From Sphingomonas sanxanigenens DSM 19645 = NX02 (GTDB lineage Bacteria; Pseudomonadota; Alphaproteobacteria; Sphingomonadales; Sphingomonadaceae), in assembly GCF_000512205.2 (NCBI RefSeq), contig NZ_CP006644.1, positions 5,849,501-5,913,500 of the forward strand: a stretch of DNA of 64,000 nt. Direction: 5' to 3'. Position 1 is the first letter of the stretch. Every line of letters begins with the position of its first letter. Under the pieces are notes generated by a model. The model saw only the letters and a list, made by a program, of their open reading frames with translations. It had not been told where the DNA came from and searched no databases. Shown one piece after another: positions 56,357-64,000 of the stretch. A program made the position numbers and the translations under genes.

Positions 56357-56390
56357 CGAGGCAGCAATCCTGTCAGTCGAGCATGAAAGG

Positions 56391-57005
56391 TCAGGCGACC
56401 GGCGTCAGCGGCACGCCGTCATAAGCGAAGGGGCTGTCGAAGTCGGCGAGGCTGGACAGCTTGCCGTCCTTCACGGACAGGGTCGGGCCGGCTTCCGGCA
56501 GCGGCCAGGGCAGGCCGATGTCGGGGTCGTTCCACGCGATGCCGCCGTCGCTTTCCGGCGCATAATAGCTTGAGACCTTGTAGATCACCTCGGTGTCCGG
56601 CTCGAGCGTGACGAAGCCGTGCAGGAAGCCGGCGGGCACATAGAGCTGGCTGCCGTTGGCCGCGCTCAGTTCCGCTGCGGTCCATTGGCCGTATGTCGGC
56701 GATCCCTTGCGGATATCGACCGCGACGTCCCAGATCCGGCCGCGCACGCAACGCACCAGCTTGGCCTGCGCGTGCGGCGGCGCCTGATAGTGCAGCCCGC
56801 GCAAGGTGCCGACCGGGCGGGACATCGAATGATTGTCCTGAACGAACGGATGGGTGATCCCCAGCGCCTCGATGGCGCGATCGCTGAAGGTCTCGGAGAA
56901 CCAGCCGCGCTCGTCTTCGAAGCGGCGCGGGGTGATGAGCAGAACGGGCAAGGCTTTTTCCGGTAAAGTCGGAGGAACGACGACGCGGTACTGTTCAACC
57001 CGCAT
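56391..57005 (-). CDS. rfbC: dTDP-4-dehydrorhamnose 3,5-epimerase
   Basis: 204 residues, slightly longer than the common 180-190. [35 protein letters not shown] with the catalytic His, [25 protein letters not shown] and [23 protein letters not shown] are the family core. The ATG at 57005 gives a short leading segment before the family core begins. First gene of rfbCBDA; the initiating sugar transferase gene ends 23 bases upstream on the same strand, so all five may be cotranscribed. Confidence 0.95.
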   Translation of the reverse strand: MRVEQYRVVVPPTLPEKALPVLLITPRRFEDERGWFSETFSDRAIEALGITHPFVQDNHSMSRPVGTLRGLHYQAPPHAQAKLVRCVRGRIWDVAVDIRKGSPTYGQWTAAELSAANGSQLYVPAGFLHGFVTLEPDTEVIYKVSSYYAPESDGGIAWNDPDIGLPWPLPEAGPTLSVKDGKLSSLADFDSPFAYDGVPLTPVA

Positions 57006-57028
57006 GGCAGCGGCGGGCTGCCATGTGA

Positions 57029-58477
57029 TCAGAAGGCATTGCGGTGCACGAGCACGCGGAAGGTGGAGAGAATGATCGCGATATCGCGCCAAACCGTCCA
57101 TCCGGAGAGATATTCGAGGTCCGCCTGCAGACGGTTCTTGAGGTCGGACTGATGGTTGGTCGCGCCGCGGAAGCCGCGGATCTGGGCGAGGCCGGTAAGG
57201 CCCGGCTTCATCGCGTGGCGATCCCAATACCGATGGTCGATATCCCAGAACAGCAGGTTTTCCGCCTTGGAGGCGAGCGCGTGCGGGCGCGGGCCGACGA
57301 TCGACATGCTGCCGAACAGCACGTTCAGGATCTGCGGCAGTTCGTCCATGCTGGTGCGGCGGATGATCCGGCCGACGCGGGTGATACGGTCATCGTCGCG
57401 CGAGGCCGAGCGCGAGCCCGTATTGTCGAGCAGTTCGACGCGCATCGAGCGGAACTTGTACATGTTGAACATGCGGTTGCCCTGGCCGATCCGCTGCTGG
57501 ACGAAGAAGACGGGGCCGGGGCTGTCGAGCTTCACCGCAATGGCGATGACCGCCATGATCGGCGCGAGCACCGGCATCGCCGCAAGCGTCAGGGCCAGAT
57601 CGAGCATGCGCTTCAAGGTGCGATCGGTAATGCCGAGGCGGCCGGTCGCAACCTGCAAGGTCGTGCGACCGCCGAGACGGCCGAGCTGAAGCGGGCCGAT
57701 CGCATCGAGTTCCGGCGCAAGTACCTCGGCGTTGACGTCCGCGCCCTTCAGCGCGAGCGCCCAGCGCTGGCGATCCTTGGGCGCGCAGGCGACGATCACG
57801 CGGTCGGCGTTCTTGAGCACGCAGCCCAGCCGATCCATCATCACCGGATCGTCGATGGCGGGCGCGAGGCGATAGCGCTTGGCGTCGATGACGAATCGGC
57901 CGCCGCTGGCGTCGATATCGACATTGTCGCGGATGATGATTTCGGTCAGCGCGCTGTTGCCCAGCGCGCGGCGCGCCACGCGGGAGAAGGCGAAGCGCTG
58001 CACGACGAGCAGCGCGAAGGCGGTGGCGACGCCGAAGCCGAACACGAGGCGCGAGAAATCGCCGGTCGCCTTCAGGAAGAAGACCGCGAGGATCGCCGCG
58101 CCGCTGGTGAACAGCAGCGAGGTCGTGGCGCGGTACATGCCCATGCGCCACTGGCTCACCGCCCGCGTGTCATAGGCGTTGCTGTTGAGCGCCGTGCCGA
58201 GATAGACCGGCAGGATCGCGACCAGCATGTTGGTGGTGTCGCTGGCGAGCACGCCGTCGAAACGGATCAGGCCGACGAGCACGAAGGCCAGCGTGATCGC
58301 GATGATGTCTCCCGCCAGCACCGCCAGCGAGATCGCAAGCCGCCGCGTCTTCTTGGGACGGGGAAGGTCCGCCGGAAGGGGCGGAATCGAGTCGAAATCC
58401 GGTGCGGAGGGCAGCGTGGCCGCTTGGGCCGCCACTGCATCGTTCGCCGGTATGATTCGCGTTTGCAGTTTTGTCAC
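57029..58477 (-). CDS. WcaJ/SpsB-type undecaprenyl-phosphate sugar-1-phosphate transferase
   Basis: 482 residues. An N-terminal membrane part of about four to five spans, a CoA-binding-like middle domain, and a C-terminal bacterial sugar transferase domain with a membrane reentrant helix: LDLALTLAAMPVLAPIMAVI, then SPGPVFFVQQRIG, NMYKFRSMR, RTSMDELPQILNVLFGSMSI and VGPRPHA. It should place the first sugar phosphate (probably glucose in sphingan producers) on undecaprenyl phosphate. A GTG at 58477 begins VTKLQTRIIP and was chosen; an upstream start at 58591 would add 38 residues with no similarity. The gap to the next gene is 264 bases and holds the leftward promoter, which I could not place. 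Confidence 0.88.
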   Translation of the reverse strand: MTKLQTRIIPANDAVAAQAATLPSAPDFDSIPPLPADLPRPKKTRRLAISLAVLAGDIIAITLAFVLVGLIRFDGVLASDTTNMLVAILPVYLGTALNSNAYDTRAVSQWRMGMYRATTSLLFTSGAAILAVFFLKATGDFSRLVFGFGVATAFALLVVQRFAFSRVARRALGNSALTEIIIRDNVDIDASGGRFVIDAKRYRLAPAIDDPVMMDRLGCVLKNADRVIVACAPKDRQRWALALKGADVNAEVLAPELDAIGPLQLGRLGGRTTLQVATGRLGITDRTLKRMLDLALTLAAMPVLAPIMAVIAIAVKLDSPGPVFFVQQRIGQGNRMFNMYKFRSMRVELLDNTGSRSASRDDDRITRVGRIIRRTSMDELPQILNVLFGSMSIVGPRPHALASKAENLLFWDIDHRYWDRHAMKPGLTGLAQIRGFRGATNHQSDLKNRLQADLEYLSGWTVWRDIAIILSTFRVLVHRNAF

Positions 58478-58741
58478 GTAAGCCCCGCTTTCGATGACGA
58501 CCCGTGCCAACGATCTATCATTTTGCAGCGCAATATTTATGACAGTCCTCAACCGCCGCGGCAAGGGGCAGAGTCCCCTCAAATGCGGCATGATGGCGAA
58601 ACTGAACGGTAAATCGCGCGTTATGTCACGTTCGGGGATAGGTTTAAGCGCTATGAATGCCCATTACTGTGTTTCGCATCACATCGCTGCAGGCATCGGT
58701 TGCGCTACCTGCATCACGCAAGTGCGAGTGTGGTGGGGCTG

Positions 58742-59539
58742 ATGCTGGGGTTCAGATGGAAAGCGCGCAGAGACAGGAGGGAGGAGCCGGCGCCGCGCGT
58801 CGCGCGGGTGCCCGAGGGTGATCGCGTCTATGCGATCGGCGACGTCCATGGCCGGCTCGACCTGCTCAAGGCCCTGCTGCTCCAGATCGAGGCGGACACA
58901 TTGCGCCGCGGGGCGGCCACCGGCGTCCATATCGTCTTTCTCGGCGATCTGATCGATCGTGGCCCTGAATCGGCGCAGGTGATCGATTTCCTGATCTCCT
59001 ATAAGCCGGTGGGGCGTACGCTGCATTTCATCGCCGGCAATCATGAGGAATGTTTCCTCGACATGCTGAACGGCAGCACGACCTCCGAATCGGGTTGGTT
59101 CCAGTTCGGCGGCTATGAGACGCTGCAAAGCTATGGCGTTCCGGAGCGCGCGATCATCGCGCGCGGCGCAGTGCTGCAGCAGGAAATGGCCGAGCGCGTG
59201 CCGCAGGCCCATATCGAATTCCTGTCGAAGATGGTCGATCAGGTGCGCATCGGCGACTATCTGTTCGTTCATGCCGGCATCAAGCCGGGGCAGCCGCTCG
59301 ATCGCCAGAACCCGCAGGACCTGCGCTGGATCCGTGAGGAGTTTCTCGAAGACCCGACCGATCACGGCGTCGTGGTCGTCCATGGACACAGCATCTCGCG
59401 CATGCCCGTCGTCCGTGGCAACCGCATCGGCATCGATACCGGCGCCTACAAGAGCGGCCGACTCACCGCGCTCGGGCTCGAAGGGGACCAGAGCTGGTTC
59501 CTTGCGACGCGCAGCTATGAAGAAGATGTTGCCGCCTGA
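58742..59539 (+). CDS. Metallophosphoesterase (PPP-like serine/threonine phosphatase family)
   Basis: 265 residues when started at the ATG at 58742. The calcineurin-type motifs are complete: YAIGDVHGRLDLL, VFLGDLIDRGPES, FIAGNHEE, LFVHAGIKP and VVVVHGHSIS. This pattern fits small bacterial PPP-family phosphatases that act on phosphoproteins or diadenosine polyphosphates; the substrate is unknown. A TTG and GTGs lie up to 42 bases upstream, so the start is not certain. Divergent from the sugar transferase gene and convergent with carD. Confidence 0.85.
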   Translation: MLGFRWKARRDRREEPAPRVARVPEGDRVYAIGDVHGRLDLLKALLLQIEADTLRRGAATGVHIVFLGDLIDRGPESAQVIDFLISYKPVGRTLHFIAGNHEECFLDMLNGSTTSESGWFQFGGYETLQSYGVPERAIIARGAVLQQEMAERVPQAHIEFLSKMVDQVRIGDYLFVHAGIKPGQPLDRQNPQDLRWIREEFLEDPTDHGVVVVHGHSISRMPVVRGNRIGIDTGAYKSGRLTALGLEGDQSWFLATRSYEEDVAA

Positions 59540-59579
59540 CAGGCGCGTGCGCCGGCATTGCCGGCGTATCGCAAAGAAA

Positions 59580-59610
59580 AACGCCCGCGCGGCCAAGCCG
59601 TGCGGGCGTT
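59580..59610. terminator. Bidirectional Rho-independent terminator between phosphoesterase and carD
   Basis: AACGCCCGC (59580-59588) pairs perfectly with GCGGGCGTT (59602-59610) across a 13-base loop region. Rightward it is followed by CTTCTTT, leftward by TTTTCTTTGC. Convergent genes end at 59539 and 59652, so it can serve both. Confidence 0.75.
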
Positions 59611-59651
59611 CTTCTTTCAACCGGGCATGACCGCCCGGGCCGTGTCACGGA

Positions 59652-60191
59652 TCAGGCGACGGCGTGCGCGCCGGTCTTGTTGTGGATCGCGGCGGCCTTG
59701 CGCAGGATGTCCAGGATCTTGTTGAGCGCGCCGGGCTCATCGGTTTCTTCCATTGCGGCCAGTTCGCGCGCGAGGCGGCTGGCGGCAGCTTCGAAGATCT
59801 GGCGCTCGGAATAGCTCTGCTCGGGCTGGTCGTCGGCACGGAACAGATCGCGGACCACCTCGGCGATCGACACGAGGTCGCCCGAATTGATCTTCGCCTC
59901 ATACTCCTGCGCACGGCGCGACCACATGGTGCGCTTGACCTTGGGCTTGCCCTTCAGCGTGTCGAGCGCTTCCCTGAGCGTCTTGTCGCTCGACAGCTTG
60001 CGCATGCCGACCGATTCGGCCTTGTTGAACGGAACACGGAGCGTCATACGCTCCTTCTCGAAGCGCAGGACGTAGAGGTCGAGCTTCGCTCCGGCAATTT
60101 CCTGGCTCTGCAACTCGATCACACGGCCCACACCGTGCTTGGGATAAACAACATAATCGCCGACATCGAAGCTCAGCGCTTTGGCAGCCAT
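59652..60191 (-). CDS. carD: CarD-family RNA polymerase-binding regulator
   Basis: 179 residues. The N-terminal RNA polymerase-interacting domain (FDVGDYVVYPKHGVGRVIEL) is followed by the DNA-binding helical domain: KTLREALDTLKGKPKVK, WSRRAQEYEAKINSGDLVSI and SERQIFEAAASRLARELAAM. CarD stabilises open promoter complexes and affects rRNA and stress transcription. The ATG at 60191 has a TTG one codon before it. A leader of about 150 bases separates it from the best promoter candidate. Confidence 0.95.
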   Translation of the reverse strand: MAAKALSFDVGDYVVYPKHGVGRVIELQSQEIAGAKLDLYVLRFEKERMTLRVPFNKAESVGMRKLSSDKTLREALDTLKGKPKVKRTMWSRRAQEYEAKINSGDLVSIAEVVRDLFRADDQPEQSYSERQIFEAAASRLARELAAMEETDEPGALNKILDILRKAAAIHNKTGAHAVA

Positions 60192-60339
60192 CAATCAGAA
60201 CCTTTCACTGGAAAAAGTGGACGCAGATCCCCACGGGGCTTGCCGGTGTCGGCCGCCGGTTCTTGGTGCGTCCGTTACGTCGAGATCTCTCCACTCAGGA
60301 TATGGCTTGGGGTGCGGACAAGGGTTCGCATCGGCAACC

Positions 60340-60369
60340 CGTATAGCAGATTCGTCATAAAATTGCCAG
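60340..60369 (-). promoter_or_regulatory. Candidate promoter for carD
   Basis: On the leftward strand CTGGCA (60369-60364) and TATACG (60345-60340) are separated by 18 bases, a four-of-six match to each sigma-70 element, in an AT-richer part of the 214-base gap upstream of carD. The start would leave a leader of about 140 bases. No other element stands out there. Moderate to low support. Confidence 0.3.
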
Positions 60370-60405
60370 CCCGCCTTGATTGGCGTCCGCCGGGCCGACT
60401 TTGAC

Positions 60406-60828
60406 TCAGCGCGCGAACAGCATCGCGTCGTCGGGAAAGGCCTTGAACTCCAGTGCGTTGCCACTGGGATCGGTGAAGAACATCGTCGCCTGTTCGCCGG
60501 GTTGGCCGACGAAGCGGATGTGCGGCGCGATGCCGAAGCTCATGCCCGCTTCGGTCAGCCGATCGGCCAGCACCCGCCAGTCTGCCATCGTCAGCACCAC
60601 GCCGAAATGCGGTACGGGCACGTCATGGCCATCGACGGGATTGCGATGCGCCGATCGTTCGCCCGCCGCAGGGTCGAGATGCGCGACGATCTGGTGGCCG
60701 AAGAGATCGAAATCGATCCATGTTTCGGCGCTGCGACCCTCGGCGCAGCCCAGCAGCCCCCCATAAAACAGGCGTGCGGCATCGAGATCGTGCACGGGAA
60801 AGGCCAGGTGGAACGGGCGGATCGTCAT
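60406..60828 (-). CDS. VOC-superfamily (glyoxalase-like) protein
   Basis: 140 residues. Two VOC modules: [22 protein letters not shown] with His, [32 protein letters not shown] with His, and [19 protein letters not shown] with the terminal Glu. The layout is that of dioxygenase/glyoxalase-type proteins; the substrate is unknown. The ATG at 60828 overlaps the stop of the secreted-protein gene by four bases. Unlike the VOC protein at 43262, it lies outside the polysaccharide genes. Confidence 0.82.
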   Translation of the reverse strand: MTIRPFHLAFPVHDLDAARLFYGGLLGCAEGRSAETWIDFDLFGHQIVAHLDPAAGERSAHRNPVDGHDVPVPHFGVVLTMADWRVLADRLTEAGMSFGIAPHIRFVGQPGEQATMFFTDPSGNALEFKAFPDDAMLFAR

Positions 60829-61481
60829 GGCGCTGCCAGATCGAAGCAATGCGGCAGGTCGACACGGTCCGCAGCGCCCGCCGCTGCCGCGGCGGTCACC
60901 CGTTCCTTCTCGCGGCCCATCGCTTCGTCGATTGCGAGATCGCTGCGCCCTTGGCCGCGCAGCATCTCCCGCGCGCGGTGATCGAGCACCGACGCGATCG
61001 TCGCGAGATCCTTGGCCGCCGGCGTTGCGCCCTCGCGCGCGCGAATCTCGTCATAGGCAAGCCGGATATAGGCGGCGCATTGCGGCAATGTCGGCTGTTC
61101 GCGCGCGGGCACCTTCGCGCGCATCAGCGGCAGGCAGCGGTCCGCCTCGGCGCGGGCGAACGCATCCGGATCGGCGCTGTCGCCGGCCTCCGCCTGGATC
61201 GCGGCGACCGCATCGACGATCGCTTGCTGCACCGCTGCCGGCGCCCGGCCGCTTTGCTCCGCGACCTCGGCAACGACGCGCTCGGCATAGGTTGCGCCGT
61301 CTTCTGCGAGGCGGGGATAGTCGCGCCAGCCTTCGGCGCCGCGCTGCTGTTCGGTGGCGACGATCGCCAGCGCGGCCACGCAGCGCACCTGCTTCGCCGC
61401 GGTTGCGGAGAGCGGCGGCGCGGGGGCCCCGGCGGCAAGCAGCGCGAGCGTCGCGATGAGGGCGGGGAGGACGGCGGGCAT
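60825..61481 (-). CDS. Secreted protein of unknown function
   Basis: 218 residues. A signal peptide ([21 protein letters not shown]) with a cleavage region near residue 20, then a mostly helical, alanine-rich mature part with three Cys near [15 protein letters not shown] and [16 protein letters not shown]. No enzyme motif is recognised. It is coupled to the VOC gene by a four-base overlap, and is divergent from lnt with an 88-base gap. An alternative start lies 36 bases upstream; it would move the signal region away from the N-terminus. Confidence 0.6.
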   Translation of the reverse strand: MPAVLPALIATLALLAAGAPAPPLSATAAKQVRCVAALAIVATEQQRGAEGWRDYPRLAEDGATYAERVVAEVAEQSGRAPAAVQQAIVDAVAAIQAEAGDSADPDAFARAEADRCLPLMRAKVPAREQPTLPQCAAYIRLAYDEIRAREGATPAAKDLATIASVLDHRAREMLRGQGRSDLAIDEAMGREKERVTAAAAAGAADRVDLPHCFDLAAP

Positions 61482-61569
61482 CGCACCCTGACTAGGCCGG
61501 GCCCCGCTGCGGCGCAATCATGGCGCCTCGGAGATTGTATTTGTCACGACTCCGCGCAATAGCGGCGCC

Positions 61570-63114
61570 GTGTTCAGCCGGCCCAAGATCCTCGCTTTCG
61601 TCGCCGGATTTCTCTCGGCGACCGGCTTTGCGCCGCTCGATCTGTGGCCGGTCACCCTCGTCGCCTTCGCGCTGCTGCTCTATCTCGTGCGCGAGGCCGG
61701 AAGCCTGCGCGGGGCGCTTGCCCGCGGCTACTGGTTCGGCGTCGGTCATTTCACGCTCGGGCTGAACTGGATCGCGCACGCCTTCACCTATCAGGACAAG
61801 ATGCCCTGGCAGCTCGGCTATGGCGCGGTCGTGCTGCTCTCGCTCTATCTGGCGGTCTATCCCGCCGCGGCGGCGGGCCTCGCCTGGCGCCGCGGCCGCC
61901 ACGATACCGCGGTGTTCGCGTTGGTCTTCGCCGCCGCCTGGACGGTCACCGAATGGCTGCGCGCGACGCTGTTCACCGGCTTCGCCTGGAACCCGCTGTC
62001 GGCGGTGCTGCTACCGCCCGGCCCAGCGCAGATCCTGCTGCCGTGGGTCGGCACCTACGGTCTCTCGGCGCTCGTCCTGCTGCTCGCGGCCGCGGTTCTG
62101 CACATCGCCGACTGCGTCGGCACGCATCGCGCCGTGCGCCCGGCCAGCATCGGATGGACCGCCCCGGCAACGCTGCTGTGCGCGCTGTTCCTGCCGCTGT
62201 CGATCAAGGTGATGGGCTTCTATCCCGATAGCCGCACCATCGCCGAAGACAAGGCTCAGCCGCTGATTCGGGTGGTGCAGCCCAATATCGGCCAGCAGCA
62301 GAAATATGATCCGGCGATGGCCGCCGCCAATTTCCAGCGGCTCGCGCGTCTTTCGGAAAAGACGCAGCCGGGCCCGCGCCTGCTGCTGTGGCCCGAATCG
62401 GCGATTCCGGATTTTCTCGAGGAGGAACGCTGGGCACGGCTGCGCGTCGCGGCCTTGCTCGGCCCGCGCGATATGCTGCTCACCGGCGGCGTCGCGCTGA
62501 TCGGCGATCCCGAGGGCCGCGTGATCGGCGCGCGCAACAGCCTGTTCGTGGTCACCCCCGATGCCCGCCTTGCCGGCCGCTACGACAAGGCGCACCTCGT
62601 GCCCTATGGCGAATATCTGCCGGCGCGGCCGATCCTGTCGCTGATCGGCATTTCAAGGCTGGTGCCGGGCGATATCGATTTCTGGCCGGGGCCAGGGCCG
62701 CAGAGCCTGACCGTTCCGGGTTTCGGCAAGGTCGGCGTGCAGATCTGCTATGAGGTGATCTTCTCCGGCCAGGTGGTCGATCGCGCCGATCGACCCGCCT
62801 TCCTGTTCAATCCGTCCAACGATGCCTGGTTCGGTGTGTGGGGGCCGCCGCAGCATCTGGCGCAGGCGCGGATGCGCGCGATCGAGGAAGCGATGCCGGT
62901 CGTACGCTCCACCCCCACCGGCATCTCGGCGATCGTCGATGCCGATGGGCGCCTGCTCGCGGCGGTGCCGCATCATCGGGCGGGCTATATCGAGCGGCAC
63001 CTGCCGCCTCCCGCGCCGCCGACGCTGTTTGCGCGCTTCGGCAACCTGCTGGGGCTCATCCTTGCCGCCTTGCTCGCGGCAGCAGCGATTGCGCGCGCGC
63101 GTTTCGCACGCTAA
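61570..63114 (+). CDS. lnt: Apolipoprotein N-acyltransferase
   Basis: 514 residues from a GTG start. Six to seven N-terminal membrane spans (residues 1-215) precede a nitrilase-type domain. The catalytic triad is seen as Glu in LLLWPESAIPDF, Lys in RYDKAHLVPYGEYLP and Cys in VGVQICYEVIFSG; the late NPSNDAWFGVWGPPQHLAQARMRAIE is also typical. It N-acylates the lipid-modified Cys of lipoproteins, such as the BamE-like lipoprotein in this window. metK follows after a palindrome-containing gap. Confidence 0.95.
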   Translation: MFSRPKILAFVAGFLSATGFAPLDLWPVTLVAFALLLYLVREAGSLRGALARGYWFGVGHFTLGLNWIAHAFTYQDKMPWQLGYGAVVLLSLYLAVYPAAAAGLAWRRGRHDTAVFALVFAAAWTVTEWLRATLFTGFAWNPLSAVLLPPGPAQILLPWVGTYGLSALVLLLAAAVLHIADCVGTHRAVRPASIGWTAPATLLCALFLPLSIKVMGFYPDSRTIAEDKAQPLIRVVQPNIGQQQKYDPAMAAANFQRLARLSEKTQPGPRLLLWPESAIPDFLEEERWARLRVAALLGPRDMLLTGGVALIGDPEGRVIGARNSLFVVTPDARLAGRYDKAHLVPYGEYLPARPILSLIGISRLVPGDIDFWPGPGPQSLTVPGFGKVGVQICYEVIFSGQVVDRADRPAFLFNPSNDAWFGVWGPPQHLAQARMRAIEEAMPVVRSTPTGISAIVDADGRLLAAVPHHRAGYIERHLPPPAPPTLFARFGNLLGLILAALLAAAAIARARFAR

Positions 63115-63123
63115 GGGGCGACA

Positions 63124-63145
63124 TAAGGATATCTTTATATCCTTA
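63124..63145. promoter_or_regulatory. Palindromic operator candidate upstream of metK
   Basis: TAAGGATAT-CTTT-ATATCCTTA is a perfect nine-base inverted repeat with a four-base centre, in an AT-rich island 39 bases before the metK ATG. It resembles, in composition and position, palindromic sites bound by SAH-responsive SahR-type ArsR regulators upstream of SAM-cycle genes in proteobacteria, but I cannot confirm the match. It could also form an RNA hairpin. I see no SAM riboswitch. Confidence 0.5.
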
Positions 63146-63183
63146 CCTGGCCAAACCATGGTGGTTCACCAGACACAGGATAC

Positions 63184-64000
63184 ATGATGCGCAGCAATTA
63201 TCTCTTCACGTCCGAGAGCGTCTCCGAAGGCCATCCGGACAAGGTTGCCGACCAGATTTCGGACGCCGTCGTCGACCTTTTCCTGAGCCGTGACCCGGTG
63301 GCGCGCGTGGCGTGCGAGACGATGGTCACCACCCAGCGGATCGTGCTGGCCGGCGAAGTCCGCTGCGAGCAGGACGTTTTCCCGTCGCTCGCCGAGATCG
63401 AGCATGCCGCGCGCGAGACCGTGAAGCGTATCGGTTACGAGCAGCACGGCTTCCACTGGCAGACCGCCGAGTTCGCCTGCCACCTCCACGGCCAGTCCGC
63501 GCATATCGCGCAGGGCGTGGACGAGAGCGGCAACAAGGATGAGGGCGCCGGCGACCAGGGCATCATGTTCGGTTTCGCCTGCGACGAAACACCGGATCTG
63601 ATGCCGGCGACGCTCTATTATTCGCACCGCATCCTCGAGAAGATGGCCGCCGACCGCCACGCCAGGGTCGTCGACTTCCTCGAGCCCGACGCCAAGAGCC
63701 AGGTGACGCTGAAGTTCGAGAATGGCGTGCCGACCGGCGCGACCGCGCTCGTCGTTTCCACCCAGCATTCCAAGTCGCTCAGCAGCGATGCCGGCCAGCG
63801 CCGCCTGCGCGACTATGCGATGAGCGTGTTCGAGGAGGTCATGCCCAAGGGCTGGCTGCCCGCGGACCAGTCGCAGATCTACGTCAATCCGACGGGCCTG
63901 TTCGAAATCGGCGGCCCGGATGGCGACGCCGGCCTCACCGGCCGCAAGATCATCGTCGACACCTATGGCGGCGCCAGCCCGCATGGCGGCGGCGCGTTCA
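63184..64000 (+). CDS. metK: S-adenosylmethionine synthetase, N-terminal part
   Basis: The gene runs off the right edge after about 272 of about 400 residues. [25 protein letters not shown] with the ATP-binding His-Pro-Asp, [30 protein letters not shown] and [14 protein letters not shown] are diagnostic. It makes SAM from methionine and ATP. Two ATGs (63184 and 63187) are adjacent; either may be used. The palindrome upstream is its probable control site. Confidence 0.97.
   Translation, partial: MMRSNYLFTSESVSEGHPDKVADQISDAVVDLFLSRDPVARVACETMVTTQRIVLAGEVRCEQDVFPSLAEIEHAARETVKRIGYEQHGFHWQTAEFACHLHGQSAHIAQGVDESGNKDEGAGDQGIMFGFACDETPDLMPATLYYSHRILEKMAADRHARVVDFLEPDAKSQVTLKFENGVPTGATALVVSTQHSKSLSSDAGQRRLRDYAMSVFEEVMPKGWLPADQSQIYVNPTGLFEIGGPDGDAGLTGRKIIVDTYGGASPHGGGAF

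Noticed and set aside
63115-63183. SAM riboswitch upstream of metK
   Set aside because: The 69-base leader is too short and shows no SAM-I, SAM-II or SAM/SAH-like helices other than the simple palindrome.

Overview
The window is high-GC chromosomal DNA from an alphaproteobacterium, most likely a Sphingomonas-type member of the Sphingomonadales. The call rests on gene content and order: hisG-hisD-nusB beside a separate hisBHAFE-hinT block, an SspB-alpha adaptor, a RibB with a degenerate second domain, CarD, a CBP3-type cytochrome bc1 chaperone, COQ9, and polysaccharide genes of sphingan-producer character. I found no rRNA, tRNA, CRISPR, insertion sequence or prophage. Coding density is high and many genes overlap by 1 to 20 bases.

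Layout. 1-3500: end of an epimerase gene, a membrane protein coupled to a saccharopine-dehydrogenase/DUF4166 protein, an HD-type hydrolase and a tiny membrane protein. 3600-13800: nusB, hisD and hisG (short form), a DUF2332 protein, an alpha/beta hydrolase-GST-BolA run, a J-domain protein, hinT, hisE, hisF, hisA, hisH, hisB, then sspB. 13800-19700 (leftward): gltX, tonB, a coiled-coil membrane protein, then ribD, ribE, ribB(X) and ribH. 19800-29990: prs, a BamE-like lipoprotein, a bc1 chaperone, a DUF177 protein, ssb, feoAB, gyrB, a DMT transporter, COQ9 and a small periplasmic protein.

30200-43200 is a signalling island. It holds a bacteriophytochrome kinase with its single-domain response regulator, two large PAS-rich hybrid kinases, and two divergent c-di-GMP enzymes: an EAL protein with a degenerate GGDEF, and a MASE1-PAS-GGDEF cyclase with an inhibitory site.

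43260-58480 is a polysaccharide assembly and acylation island. A FkbH-like enzyme with its own acyl carrier protein lies beside an MBOAT acyltransferase, an SGNH protein and a VOC protein. Next come a coupled acyltransferase-3/SGNH-esterase pair, a Wzx-type flippase coupled to a membrane endo/exonuclease/phosphatase-family protein, the dTDP-rhamnose genes rfbCBDA, and a WcaJ-type initiating sugar-phosphate transferase. No glycosyltransferase or polymerase is present, so the backbone genes must lie elsewhere. The FkbH-ACP-MBOAT set is the strongest candidate for an undescribed system: a glyceryl (or related hydroxyacyl) polysaccharide-modification pathway. This is attractive because native gellan, a sphingan, carries L-glyceryl and acetyl groups.

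58700-64000: a metallophosphoesterase, carD, a second VOC protein, a secreted protein, lnt and the start of metK, which is preceded by a perfect palindrome. Hairpins, several sharing a CTCCCGC/GCGGGAG core, lie at most junctions between convergent genes.
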